Positions 23,271 through 33,874 of a stretch of 64,000 nucleotides of DNA are shown here, one piece after another. Source of the DNA: Acanthochromis polyacanthus (taxonomy: Eukaryota; Chordata; Actinopteri; Pomacentridae); contig NC_067131.1 in assembly GCF_021347895.1 (NCBI RefSeq), positions 4,554,653 to 4,618,652 of the forward strand, given 5' to 3'. The notes beneath the pieces are model-generated. The model saw nothing but the letters and a program-made list of their open reading frames with translations, had not been told where the DNA came from and made no database searches. Numbering within the stretch: the stretch's first letter is position 1; each line of letters begins with the position of its first letter. Made by a program: the position numbers and the translations under genes.

Positions 23271-24476
23271 ATTTTTTTTATGGTTGCAATCACTGGGCTA
23301 CTTTGACCAACCCCGTCCAAATCCTCTGTTATTTCCCCATTTGGAGTTTCACATACTGCCACAGTGCTTCTTTGATAAATATCAGTCTCTATGAACTCTA
23401 TTGGGAACACATCCCTTTTGTTCACATGCATTATTTTAGTTTTTTGCTCCAGGGCATAGTTAGAAGCTCTCCCGTGTCGTAAACACGTTTTGAGCATTTC
23501 AGTCTGATTTTAAAAAAGTCAAAACAACAACCCTTTGTAGTAACTCTTTACTGAGACACACCTAGCCCACATACATGTTCCCTGCCTGGTAAACCGGCTT
23601 TCATCTTCTGTTTCTGCAGCTCTGATGCCAGAGTGGGTGTCTGCAGATCTCAGTCCAGTCATGACTCAAAGCTGTGACTCACCGCTAAGAGGCCAGACAG
23701 CGCCAGATTCTCACAGCTATTACCGCTGGCCAATCGTTTCGCTCAAATACAGTTTAAAAAAAAAAAAGAAGATCTGAACACTTCCAGCTTCATGATTGAT
23801 GATAATTCGCCGCATTTGTTCATCCGTATTCGGTGACCCAGTTGCCGATGGTGATGTAGCTCCACTGGAGTCAGTGATGCTGTGTGCTTACAGTGGGAAC
23901 TGAACCAAAGCAGCCGGTGGTTTTTTTGGCTTTTTCAGAAAGCAGCGGAGGAGGAGGAGGAGGCTTTTCTTTTTGAGCATTTGTCTTTGTGCAACTGCTA
24001 AATAGCTATTCAAAAAATGTTGTTATACGAGCTTCTTGCAGGGATATTTCTCCACACAAGGAGAGATTCTTGTTTCTGAAGACATTTCTGGCCTTGTATG
24101 GCTTCTGTTTCTTTCTAATCTTGTGACAGTGGGATGTTTTGTAGGTTTGATTTACAACCGACTGTCTTCTTTTATCATTGCCTTCTCTCTTCATAGTTTA
24201 TTCTGTTGCTATGATTATTATTAGGGCAACAAGATAATTGAAAAAGAGGACATTGCAGTATTTTGTTTTCCAGCAATATAAATTACAACTTTGTAAATAT
24301 ATCCTTTTTATTATAACTTACCAGCCTTTGGTATCTTTGTGATGTTTCCAACCTCCTGAACCTGTCTTAGTGGACTTTTAATTGCATTCTGTTGTGTTTC
24401 TGAGTCCTTCATTTTAACATGTTGGGGGTTGTTGTCTATATTGTGTTTTATTTCCTCTCCTCTGTAAAGCACTGCC
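23271..24476. other. Non-coding sequence
   Basis: No gene. A GGA-rich microsatellite-like tract lies at 23947-23963 and an A run at 23757-23767. The 113-codon frame at 23141-23482 overlaps the mariner relic and is spurious. Confidence 0.45.
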
Positions 24477-24583
24477 ACAAATCCACCGCTGAGGACTTAT
24501 CAGGACTTATCATCAGATATGATACAAGGAATAACTGATTAAATTGTGGGGGTGTTTCAGAGTCCCATCAATTCCCACTGCCC
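24477..24583 (+). repeat. Dispersed repeat, copy B
   Basis: The same family and orientation as 3371-3479, with about one difference in seven bases by eye. It has 'atccaccgctgagg', 'tgtgggggtgtttcag' and 'agtcccatcaattccc'. It is about 107 bp with no termini seen. Confidence 0.7.
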
Positions 24584-24787
24584 ACATTTCTGACACTACC
24601 AAATGGGGGAATGGACAGCCTTGGAGTAGTACTGCGCTCCCTGAGTGCCTTACTAGTTCTTAAATACAATTGATGTTGCATTTTCTTCAGCACATCAACA
24701 GAAGACGCTGACGTATCCAAGAAGCTTTACATCTCACTGACTGATGTCCTATCTGACAGATGTCTCATGTAGATTACTCAAAAAATG

Positions 24788-25069
24788 ACATCTGTGGGAG
24801 TTTTGTTTATGTATCAAGCAGAAAAACTTGAAGTGTGAGTTAATTATCCTGACTTCACGTCACACCTCCTGCGACGTGACGATCGCAGCGTTGATGCCAA
24901 CAAGATAAATCCTGCTCATCAGCTTCACCGAGGCTGAAACGTTATAAATACACCAGCAGTAAGTGAGAGAGTGCAGTTTATTGATTTATTTTTTACATAT
25001 TCTCAGCAGCTGTCGTGTTCCATACAAACTGTCCTCAGCAGCGCAAATTAGAAGATGTGTTTTAGTGTC
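24788..25069 (+). repeat. Diverged duplicate of 46147-46384
   Basis: Shared words in the same order and orientation as 46147-46384 include 'agcagaaaaac' / 'agcagcaaaaa', 'cacacctcc', 'gataaatcctgctc', 'caggctgaaa' / 'gaggctgaaa', 'aaatacaccagcagtaag', 'cagcagctgtc', 'acaaactgtcctca' and 'caaattagaagat'. Neither copy has a transposon signature. It may be a dispersed repeat or a duplicated non-coding element. Confidence 0.7.
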
Positions 25070-25810
25070 ATGAAATATTGAAGATCTGTGCATCCTCGGG
25101 AACCTGTTGAGCCGCTGGTTTATAATTCATCCTTTGAATTCAAATGTTTGCATTGCAGCGACGGATTAAATTCACCACCTGCAGTCTGACACGCTTCTGT
25201 TTTAATCGAATCCGGGCCTCGTATGGCTGCGCAAACTGTGAGCTTCGCGCGCGCCTGCCTTTGATCCTACATATATTTTATTAATAGTGAGCAGACCAGC
25301 AGCAAAGACGCGACCCCGGCGTACCTCCCCCTCCTCATTACTGCCTGATGAGGGCTGGAACATCCCTTCAGGGCTTCGGCAACGCGCTAATAGCCGCTGT
25401 TTGGTGGCTAGGAGGTCTGCTGGAGAGTGCAGTCACCCATGGCACACCGAGCTCCAACCGCTCGTTCATTCAGCCAGAACAAATTGACCCCACCAGCAGC
25501 AGCAGCAGCAACAGCATGGCCTCCCATCAGCACAAGTGGTTGTAATGCAGGAAATGCAAAAGAGTAATCGTATGTACTTCAGTATAAAGAGTCGTAAACG
25601 GTGAAGCAGATGGATTAGCGTGCTTGTTTGTTGTCGACGCTCCCTCGGGGAATTAAATGCGTGTTCAGAATTTTTCATTGACCAGCGTGGTGTCGGTGTG
25701 TGTGCAGAAATGTTCCATAAATATGGTTTACACTCATCGCTTGGATAAAGAGCGTCAGGCCTCATTCAGAAGGTGGTTTTGTGAGGAGAATCCTGCATTT
25801 CCACACAGTT
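25070..25810. other. Unique non-coding sequence with a short CAG tract
   Basis: A CAG microsatellite occupies 25493-25509. It makes a poly-cysteine run in the opposite 99-codon frame, which is therefore spurious. The stretch 25080-25280 is complex and repeat-free. No gene recognised. Confidence 0.45.
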
Positions 25811-26240
25811 ATTCTGGCTTATTAGAGCACTTTTTATGGGGCATGTACTCCTGCATATCTCACAGTTGCTCGATCAGAGTCTAGTTTGGAGGCTGGGTCA
25901 ACACCTCGAGCTCTTGGTCGTGTTCCTTGAGCCCTTCCTGAGTAGTTTTTGCATTGCAGCAAGGGGAATTATCCTTTTTAGAGAGGGTACAGCCAGTAGA
26001 GTGAAGTTACCATGAAGGAATGTGCTTGATCTGCTACACAGCTGCAGTGATTTGCTGGTTAATCAAATATTTGTCAAAATATGTACCGCCAATTGGTATT
26101 TTCAGTGTGTATTCAAAAGAAATATGAAAAAAAAAATGGCCAATTCCAGTCTCTAAACTGTGTGTATGTTCTGGTGTCTTTACTGTTGACATTTGAGGAC
26201 ATCATCTTGGGCTTTGAGAAACACTGATTAGGATTTTTTT
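25811..26240 (-). repeat. Composite repeat, tandem copy 1
   Basis: Two fused parts are read on the minus strand. 25870-26020 resembles the C-terminal coding part of the Tc1/mariner-like family found at 50726-52423 and 61834-62188 ('ggaggctgggtcaacacc', 'tgttccttgag', 'tgagtagtttttgca', 'ttaccatgaagga'). 26090-26240 is a minus copy of the family arrayed at 33875-34790 ('tgaggacatcatcttggg', 'ctttgagaaacactga'). The same fusion recurs about 520 bp downstream, so the two were copied together. Confidence 0.65.
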
Positions 26241-26270
26241 TCACCATTTTCACGCAGCCCCACCAACTAT

Positions 26271-26725
26271 AGTGGCTTATTAGACCCCTTTTTATGCAGA
26301 CGTTACTCACTATACCTATTCTGTAGACTTAAAAGTAGTCAGCCACAACATTAAAACCACAGCCTTGAGCCTCAAAATCTCACAGATGCTCAATCGGAGT
26401 CCAGTTTGGAGGCTGGGTCAACACCTGGAGCTCTTGATCATGTTCCTTGAGCGATTCCTGAGTAGTTTTTGCAGTGTGGAAGGATGCACTATCATTCTTA
26501 AGGAGGCTGCATCCACTAGTGAGTGTAGTTACCATGAAGGAAGGTGCTTGATCTGCAATACAGCTGCAATGATTCGTCAATCAGTTGTCAAAAAAATGTG
26601 CCGCCAATTGGTATTTTCAGTGTTTATTCAAGAGAAAAATATAAAAATCGACCAATTTCAGCCTCTAAAATGTGTATATGTTCTGGTTTCTGTACTATTA
26701 TGACAAAACAGGACAAAATGAAATG
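26271..26725 (-). repeat. Composite repeat, tandem copy 2
   Basis: This repeats the order of 25811-26240 from 'ggcttattaga' onward. It has about 70 extra bases at 26305-26375 that include CAGCCACAACATTAAAACC, the terminal sequence of the Tc1/mariner-like family. This copy therefore keeps a transposon end next to the decayed transposase C-terminus ('gatgctcaatcggagtcc', 'ggctgggtcaacacctgg', 'gatcatgttccttgagcg'). Its right half again holds the minus copy of the 33.9-kb array family. Overlapping open frames are not genes. Confidence 0.65.
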
Positions 26726-27465
26726 TTGCACCTAAAAAAATTACTAATTCTCATGAAATTGAAATATTCCATATTTCTATGCTGAGGAACACTTTAAGCA
26801 AAACGATAAGTCTAAATTCTCTTATGTGTATTAATGACAGCAAACCGGTCAAATTTGGACTATTCTATATTGTGTTTATATATTTTTTCACTAAAATGCT
26901 ATGCTCCAAATTATTAATTTGTAAAGTCTTTATTTGCAACCACAGCCTAAATTTTGCAAAAGCTCCCCTAAAGTCAAACATAAACTCACTATATTGATCA
27001 AAATTTGGCATATTTATACAGAATCTTGGGCTTAATTGTATATTTCAAGATGGTTTAAGTCACAAAAAGCATTTTACTAACTGTGAAACATGTAGAGGAG
27101 CAAACAAAGCTTTAAAAATGCCGTGAAACAGAAGTAAAAAGCCGCTGAGGTACAACTCAACCCTCCATCACTGGTGCACTTTACAGAGTGAGGATTTATA
27201 GCGGAGAACGTCCTGGATGGTGTTGGACTGTTGCAGGTGTAGCTCAGCTAACGTACGACCGCCACCGCTCCACCTTTATCTTCCTATCTGCTGCGCTGAC
27301 AGCCCTGGAAGTGTGAATTATGAACCAGCAGCCGCTGTGTAAATGTACAGGAGCTCCATCATTTAAACCAGTCTGGAGGCTTTAACAGAATCCACATAAT
27401 CATGAATACAGATCAAATAAAACAGCGGGAACAGACTCATCGTAGTTCAGGTTAGTTCCACATAC
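26726..27465. other. AT-rich non-coding sequence
   Basis: No gene or assignable repeat. The 72-codon frame at 26779-26997 has no motif. Confidence 0.45.
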
Positions 27466-27551
27466 AGACCAGTAAGATCACAGCTGGAAGGTTGGATTGG
27501 ACCCTCTGGAGGGCCGGTTTTGGCCCACAGGTCGCATGTTGGACACCCCTG
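27466..27551 (+). mobile_element. hAT-like element, right end only
   Basis: The stretch 'ggattggaccctctggagg', then 'gccggttttggcccacagg', 'tcgcatgttgg' and the terminus ACACCCCTG is the well-known end of an abundant fish hAT-like repeat ('...gtttgacacccctg'). The matching opposite ends CAGGGGTGTCAA occur at 31697 and at the extreme right of the window. Only about 85 bases are present here. Confidence 0.7.
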
Positions 27552-29035
27552 ACAAGAAAGGTTCATTTTTCCATTTCGATCGGCTTCAGCGTTAGATTTT
27601 TTTTTTTTGTCACATCGCCCCCAAAATGAGTCGCCTTTTCTTCTTATCGTGTTTATTCAGCAGAGCAAAGAGAGCAGAGTTCCCAGAATGCAACGCCACG
27701 TCTGGACTGCATGTTTTCCTGCGTTTGTCGACACGTCAAATAAATGCCGCTTATTTCCAAGTAATCTCTTCCTCATATTTATTTAGTCTCAGATTTATGG
27801 GTTGTGGAGCAGCGACAGCTCCACGATGTTGGTGTTGAACAGGTTTCCTATTTGCAGTCGTCAGGAGGCGCAGCTTCCTCCTTCCTCGTTTCTCTCTCTG
27901 GTTCGTCTGGAGAGCGTCGGAAAAGTCGTCTTTCATGTGAATCCACCATCATGAGATGCTTTGATTGACTGTTTGGATGAATCTGAATGAGACAGACGAG
28001 CTTTAAAAGATACAATCACTGGAGATCATGAAGTTAACAACCTAAAAGTCTCAAAGGGACTAAAACTGAATGCTAGCAGTAAATTTTAAAACGATATGAA
28101 CTTCTCTGATGGTCTGCTGGCTTTTCAGTCTTATTATTTATATTTGTATTCATTTTAACACAAGTCTGAACTACTGTTGCATCATCACCAAAAAACGTGC
28201 TTATTGTCTGCATCTTCTTTTCTGATTTTTCCTGATTTTTACTCTGCCAAGGAATGCAGCAGAGTTATGTGTTGGTTTGTCTGTCTGTGCACAGCATCAC
28301 TGAAAAACAGAACAACGTATTTGGATAAAACTGAAAGAAAAGAATCTAAATTGGAAAATTGTAAATAAAAAAAGTAATGATATTAAAATAATTATTTTGC
28401 AGATTTCCTTCTTTTGTTAAAGACAATAACTAGTGAAATCTCTGAAAAAATATTAATTTGCATGTTGGCTGTAATTAAAAGAAAAGCCGTAACTGTAAAT
28501 AATATCCACATTTTAAAAAAAATCTGTATTTTACAAATAGTAATTTGTACTTTTACAGTGTGTGGCCATGAAATTATAGTTTTTGTATTTAAATCAGTTT
28601 TTAAAAAAACAACAAATTGTGAACATTACAGTATTCCACATATTTTTCTAACACTTGTACTGCTTTTATTACATTTTATTTCTTAAACTCTGCAACCGAC
28701 CTGCAAAAACATCCCATAAACAAACACCGGTCCTCATCCTTGACCTCCAACCCCGACCTGCAGGACGCCTTTTTAGAATTCTCCCATTCAGTTTGATTCA
28801 GTTTTCTTCCCTTCCTGCTACAATCGGCCCTTCTATTCTAACTATAACAAGTGAAGCAACCTTGAGATTTTCTGCAGCAGACAGAGTTTATTCAGAATCA
28901 GGAGGGCAGAAGAGGCGGCGAATCCTCCGGAGGGTTTATCTGAGAGGCAGAGCGATGATAGAAGCTGGATTTAACCCGTCTGAGAGCTGCTCTGTCACAA
29001 ACTCTTGATGTTTCCTCAGCATCCCCACCACACGT
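27552..29035. other. Non-coding sequence, AT-rich around 28.4-28.7 kb
   Basis: The stretch 28380-28690 has 'ccgtaactgtaaat' and 'ttttacagtgtg' words that recall the foldback family at 53.9 kb, but no complete element can be drawn. The open frame at 28655-29008 (117 codons) shows no domain. Otherwise nothing recognised. Confidence 0.4.
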
Positions 29036-29573
29036 TTAACCCTCGTCCTGCGGGTCAAGCTGACCCATTTTAAAGTTTAAAAATGTGGGAAAAAAAATCC
29101 ACATTTTCACAGTGAATCTTCTGATGTCCACATTCATGTATTTCAACATTTTTGGGAAGTCTTTGAACATTTTTTGGTGGAAAAAAAGAAATGTTAAATG
29201 TTTCTTTCAGAACATTCACAAAAAAATGAACCAAAATCCAGCAAATTTCTCTGGATTTTGGATGATTTTTTTTTTGTGTGTGTGTGAATGTTTTTAAAGA
29301 AAATATTAGAACTTTCACTGATATTTATAATCACTTTTTTTTTTGAAAGATTTGTACTCATTTTAAAAAAAAAATATTTACAAGAATTTTCTTGCCAAAT
29401 TTGGGGGATTTTTTTTAAAAGTAGAACTTTCAAGGAATTATTGAAATTTTCTTCCTGAAGGTTTTGCAAATTTTCAGAAATTTTGGGATTTTTGTGGCTG
29501 AATTTTTGGATTTTATTTAGACAAGGAAACAGTATTTTTTGGTGCCTGTAAATGAGGACAACAGGAGGGTTAA
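29036..29573. mobile_element. piggyBac-type MITE, about 530 bp, TTAA-flanked
   Basis: TTAA at 29036-29039 is followed by CCCTCGTCCTGCGGGTCAAG. The right end reads GACAACAGGAGGG followed by TTAA at 29570-29573. The CCCTC...GAGGG termini with TTAA target sites fit piggyBac. The outermost words are those of a common percomorph repeat (ccctcctgttgtcctc on one end and ccctcgtcctgcgggtcaa on the other). The interior is a T/A-rich run of degenerate 'aaattttggaatttt' sequence without a transposase. Confidence 0.75.
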
Positions 29574-30114
29574 ACAGACGGTCCAGGTACAGGTCAGGTG
29601 CTCCAGTGTCAGAGATGAAAATGTTTTTTTATGTTTTGAAGGAAAAGAAACAGAATCTATGTGAACATGTGCTATCGATGCAAGAGACTCAAACAAATCA
29701 AATCCTGCAAATTTCATTCTGCACACGTCCACCAGAGCTGGCCTTGTTCGCCTGTTTTGGAGGCAGTCGCTTCTAAAAATGCAGACCTTGAGCCCCTGAA
29801 GTGTTTCTGACCCGAGGTTAAAGAATATTTTACCGCCTCGATAGAGAGATCCAATAAAACACTTCTATGAAATAAGTGTCACGAGAAGAGAATGCAGTCT
29901 AAATGGTTCTGTTCTTTTGTCTCTGAACAAAGACGCCCACACACAGCTGGAATCACAGACGGATCAGACCAGATTCTCCTGAAACGAAGAACAAGTTTAC
30001 AGGAGAAATGCTGCAAAGCTTATTTAAGAAAGTAGATGGAAAGATCAGATTCAACATCCAGAAACTGAGCGTTTAATCACCTCGTTTTGATTGTTTTCTG
30101 CATCTCCGCTATCG
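29574..30114. other. Unique non-coding sequence
   Basis: No gene or repeat recognised. Confidence 0.45.
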
Positions 30115-30680
30115 GTTTTTATTCTTATTTTTACTCCTGAGACTTTGGATTGAGGTGATGGCACAAAAAGAAGCAATAAAAAGCCAAAAAAAACACACAA
30201 AATGTATAAAAAAGGTCATATTTGACATTTTTCAGGTGTTGATGAGCGCAAATGAGGACAGAAATCTATCTAGAAGTGTGTAAAACAAACCTAAACGGCA
30301 AAATTATTCAGCAAACTCGAGTTTTAATAAACCAGAATCATGTTTCGTCATTCATTTTACTTTAATTCTGTCTTCAGCACGCTTCATTCAGAGAAATGGG
30401 CGTTAAATCACGACTTTTATTTACAGCTTGGCTCATATTTCTTATTCCTGTTCCTATTTGTATTTGCTAGAAACACTCCTGAGGTCTGGAATTGAGGTGG
30501 AACCACTAAAAAGAAGTGCCAAGAAGGAGACAAAATGTATAAAAAAGGCCATATTTGATGTTTTTTTTTCTGGTATTACTCAGTGCAGATGAGGACAGTA
30601 ATCCATTTTACAGTGCGTAAAACAAAAATAAACAGTAAAATTATTTGTCTAATTGAAGTTATAGTAACCGGAACAATCCT
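30115..30680 (+). repeat. Local tandem duplication, two units of about 340 bp
   Basis: 30115-30350 and 30440-30680 align in order: 'actcctgag' (30135 and 30476), 'attgaggtg', 'acaaaatgtataaaaaaggt' / '...aaggc', 'atgaggacag', 'gtgtaaaacaaa' / 'gcgtaaaacaaa' and 'gcaaaattatt' / 'gtaaaattatt'. No coding potential. Confidence 0.7.
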
Positions 30681-30889
30681 CAAAGTCCTATAAATGTTAA
30701 ATTTAGTTCATTCCATCTTTAAAATGTGATGAGAAATCTTTAAAATCCAGAAAATGTGTTGAGTTTTGACTTTAATGCACCATTTCATCGTTAAAAAACC
30801 CATTTTCCTCCACTTTGCAGAAATGGACTCTTTGTGATTCTGTTTCTGCAGTTTGTCGTCTTGTCTTGTCTTTTTCAGACGTCGTTCAG

Positions 30890-31020
30890 CACAGCTTTTA
30901 ATTGAATATTTTAGATAAGCGGCTGCCTAGCAACAGTCAATAGACGGCAGCCAGACAATTATTTGAATTAGTGTAATTATACACGGGCCAATTACCTGCG
31001 AGGTTTCCAATGGATTTATC
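30890..31020. promoter_or_regulatory. Candidate conserved non-coding element with homeodomain cores
   Basis: The segment contains a dense set of AT-rich cores: CAATTATTTGAATTA, then GTAATTATA, then CAATTACC. It also has an RFX-like half site CCTAGCAACAG at 30926-30936. It is bordered by ordinary sequence and shows no repeat signature. The arrangement is typical of developmental enhancers of vertebrates, but function and conservation are inferred, not seen. Confidence 0.35.
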
Positions 31021-31550
31021 TGAGGCTCATTTGTTCAATTAAACAGGACGCTATAGAAAGAAATAGGCTTGAATAAAACCGTGTTTCTCGGTTGGTTTTT
31101 ATTTTATTTCTTGGTTTTTGTTTACAGTTAATTCCAGCATGAGTGAGTCTGGATGAAATCTCTGATAGCAGGTGGAAAAACGGACGATTAAAAGGCAAAT
31201 CCAGGTGGAAAATGAAGTTTAAATTACTTTTTTGGGAATTTAACCGAAGCTTCCTTACTTAAAGCTTTGGGTTTTGCACGTTTTCCTGCTGTAACGATGC
31301 ATTTTAATCAGCTGCTATGCAGAGAATAGTTTGACTTCATTTCCTGCGGCGAGTTTAATGGACTTTTGGCTTGAATAAAACCATGATTCTGGGTCGGAGC
31401 GTCGTTTCTATTTTATTCCAGCTGGTCTTGTTTACAGTTTATTCCAGTATGAGTGAATCTGGATGAAATCTCTGATAACGGGTGGAAAAACGGACGATTA
31501 AAAATGCAAATCCAGGTGGAAAATGAAGTTTAAGACGACGTGTGAACTGC

Positions 31551-31690
31551 TTTTTTTTTTTTTTTTTTTTGGGAAGGTTTGCGTCCCGGTCTTGCTGGGA
31601 TCTTGCTGCATGGAGTCTGCATGTTCTCGCTGTACATGTGTGGGTTTTCTCCTCCCACAGTCCAAAATCAAGCTGAGGTTAATTGTAACT
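31551..31690 (+). repeat. Dispersed fish repeat fragment
   Basis: After a 21-base T run (31551-31571) come 'tggagtctgcatgttctcgc', 'tgtgggttttctcctcc' and 'cacagtccaaaatcaag'. These words mark a repeat that is very common in fish. It lies inside the second unit of the surrounding tandem duplication and so arrived after it. Confidence 0.65.
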
Positions 31691-31696
31691 CTAAAT

Positions 31697-32130
31697 CAGG
31701 GGTGTCAAACATGTCAGACGTGACTTTGAGGATCCAATCCAGCCCTCAAAGTGTAAAAATTCCAGAGCAGACATTAGCTGCAGATTGTAAATTAGTAAAA
31801 CAAGAAATGTAAAATAACTTCTAGAAAATGAGAATTTGTTTTGATCATAAAGTGAAATACTAGATTATTCATTGTTGTCATTCCTGTAATATTTTTTTGT
31901 TGTTGTTTTGTCTTTTTACATCTGGCTTTTATCATTTTGTGTTTCCTTTATTCATTGTTTTGTCATTTTTGTTTTGTGTCACAATTTTGTCATTTTTTTG
32001 TCTCATTTGTTTTTGTCTCATTTTTGTGGCTTTGTAACTTTTTTTGTCTAATTTTTCATGTTTGTCTAATATTTTGTTTCTCACTTTTCTCGTTATGAGT
32101 CTTATTTTTGGAATTTTTGGTTTTTGTTGT
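31697..32130 (+). mobile_element. hAT-like left end with internal minisatellite
   Basis: The stretch starts with the terminus CAGGGGTGTCAAACATGTCA and 'gaggatccaatccagccc', the left end of the hAT-like family whose right end lies at 27551. From about 31890 to 32115 it becomes a degenerate 'tttttgtctcattttgtc' tandem array, the same theme as the large arrays at 47.2 and 48.5 kb. A right terminus is not visible. Confidence 0.6.
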
Positions 32131-32225
32131 TTTTTTTCAGCTGTAATGATGCATTAGGATCAGCTGTTCCTCAGAGAAAGGTTCCGACTTTATTTCCTGC
32201 GGCAAGTTTACTCGACTTCTGTTGG

Positions 32226-33874
32226 CCCCGTTCGGTGTGGAATCCGTGCTTGTTGTCAGGAATCTAAGTCATTATCCGAATGACCTTTTGGATGCCGAAT
32301 CCCAGACCGAGTAGGCGGACATAAATGATGCACCACATAAGTATACATCAGCCGTCTAATCGATGCCCACTCAGAATGCTGCGCCGTGTTCGGCTGCGGT
32401 TGTAAAACTGTTGAGGGATTTCCTTCGCTTTAATGCGATATTAGATATTCATGAGGGACAGATGCGTCCAAAGCCAAATTAACATGGATGTATAGAACCT
32501 GGAAGCTATAGGGAGCAGGAATTACCCGGACGTCTGAGGGATTGCTCCCAAATGGATGCGCTCATTTCCTAGCATGTCATTTATCACATGGATCCGGGAA
32601 TCCTTTGGTTCTGCCTTCAGTCAGGTGGTTCAATGATGATTTTCGCAGCATTTTAAACCTCTCGGAATGGATCGCATTGATCTGGCTGATCTGTCTCGCA
32701 CGATTCCTGCAAAATCGTCCACATTCTGCCAGCGATAACGTGGACGGATGTTTAATATTTAATACGCAGGAGGGGGGTAATGCAGCCAGTGGCCCTCTTT
32801 CCTGTGCTGCTGCTGATTTGACAGGATGTACTCAGCCACTTAGCCACTCAGTTACCACTAAACAGCTTTCAAGACACACATTTTTTCCTGGTCAAGTTCA
32901 CATATATATGAATACACAGAGATGTTTTCTCAGCAGATGTTTGCTTTTAAGTTGCACATTTTCCTCTTCCTTTCACGGAGAAAACCTTCGGCTCAGACCT
33001 TCTCCGCCTCCCCTCCAAGCTCCTGTTGTTGAATTATCAGCACACAAAGATGTGTGCACCATCATGTAATTTTGACATGCGTAGCACACACTGGAGGGTT
33101 TCACATGGACGAAATTGCTGCTTTTCTGTGCACCGATGCAGGTGAAGGAGATTACCAGAGGAAGACAACGATCAGGGGTGTTTTCAGGGGCGAGATGCTC
33201 TTTAGAAAAGATTAAGTTGTTTGCAAAAAGGTACATAATGTGCTTGAAAACGTAAAGAAATGTAGACTTGTGAGGTACATTGTGTCAGAAACGGTAAGAA
33301 AACAACCCAGTCTCAACCCAGATTCCTGTCTTCTTGCTGCCCTCATCTTTCTCAGATTCCTCCTTTCTGCTTTTACAAACCAAAAAAAAAAACTGACCCT
33401 GATATGGGGCTCAGGTCACTTTTTGATGTCCGCTAATAAAAACAGAAACAAGTCTTCTGTGTGGAGTTGCAGGTCGCTGAAGCTTCATGTTGCTGTATCT
33501 GGAATCATCTGCAGCGCCAACAAAACCAACAAAAACGGCGCAGCGTGAGCTCAGGAACGAGGCGATGCTGAAGGTGGAGGAGGAGGAGAAGAGTAGCAGC
33601 TTTAATCAACAGTCAGATTCTTTCATGTGGAATGGCAGCGTTGAGGCTTCGTAGTAAAAACTGCTCCGATTTGGGACCGGCTGGCGTTTTCTGTAGCGGA
33701 GCGTTTGTTTTGGGAGTAGCTGGAGTACGAGGCTTTATTTTAGGGATCAAAATGTTCCTGACACTAAACATGCAGGAAAAACTCACTACTGGGAAACAGA
33801 AGCCAAAATTAGTGAAAAGGAACCAAAGATTTAAATTTTTCATTGGATTCTAAAGAGTCAAATCCTGTTTTTGC
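32226..33874. other. Unique, complex sequence; candidate conserved region at 32.2-32.8 kb
   Basis: No repeat is recognised. The stretch 32226-32800 has high complexity and near-even composition, suggesting constraint. The longest repeat-free plus-strand frame (32542-33069, 175 codons) lies partly here, but it has no recognised domain, signal peptide or splice context and is overlapped on the other strand. I do not call it a gene. The remainder holds short frames only. Confidence 0.35.

Larger units (their letters stand above)
31066..32225 (+). repeat. Local tandem duplication interrupted by insertions
   Basis: Unit 1 is 31066-31368 and unit 2 starts at 31369. Shared words are 'ggcttgaataaaacc', 'ggatgaaatctctgata', 'ggtggaaaaacggacgatta' and 'gcaaatccaggtggaaaatg'. 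The second half of unit 1 ('gctgtaacgatgcatt', 'atttcctgcggcgagttta' at 31290-31360) reappears only at 32138-32210. Unit 2 was therefore split by about 0.6 kb of inserted repeats (31550-32130). Confidence 0.75.

Noticed and set aside
25466..25765. Minus-strand frame of 99 codons with a cysteine run
   Set aside because: The cysteine run is the reverse translation of the CAG microsatellite.
27551..31697. A 4.1-kb hAT element spanning the right end at 27551 and the left end at 31697
   Set aside because: The two termini face outwards, so they cannot be the ends of one element.
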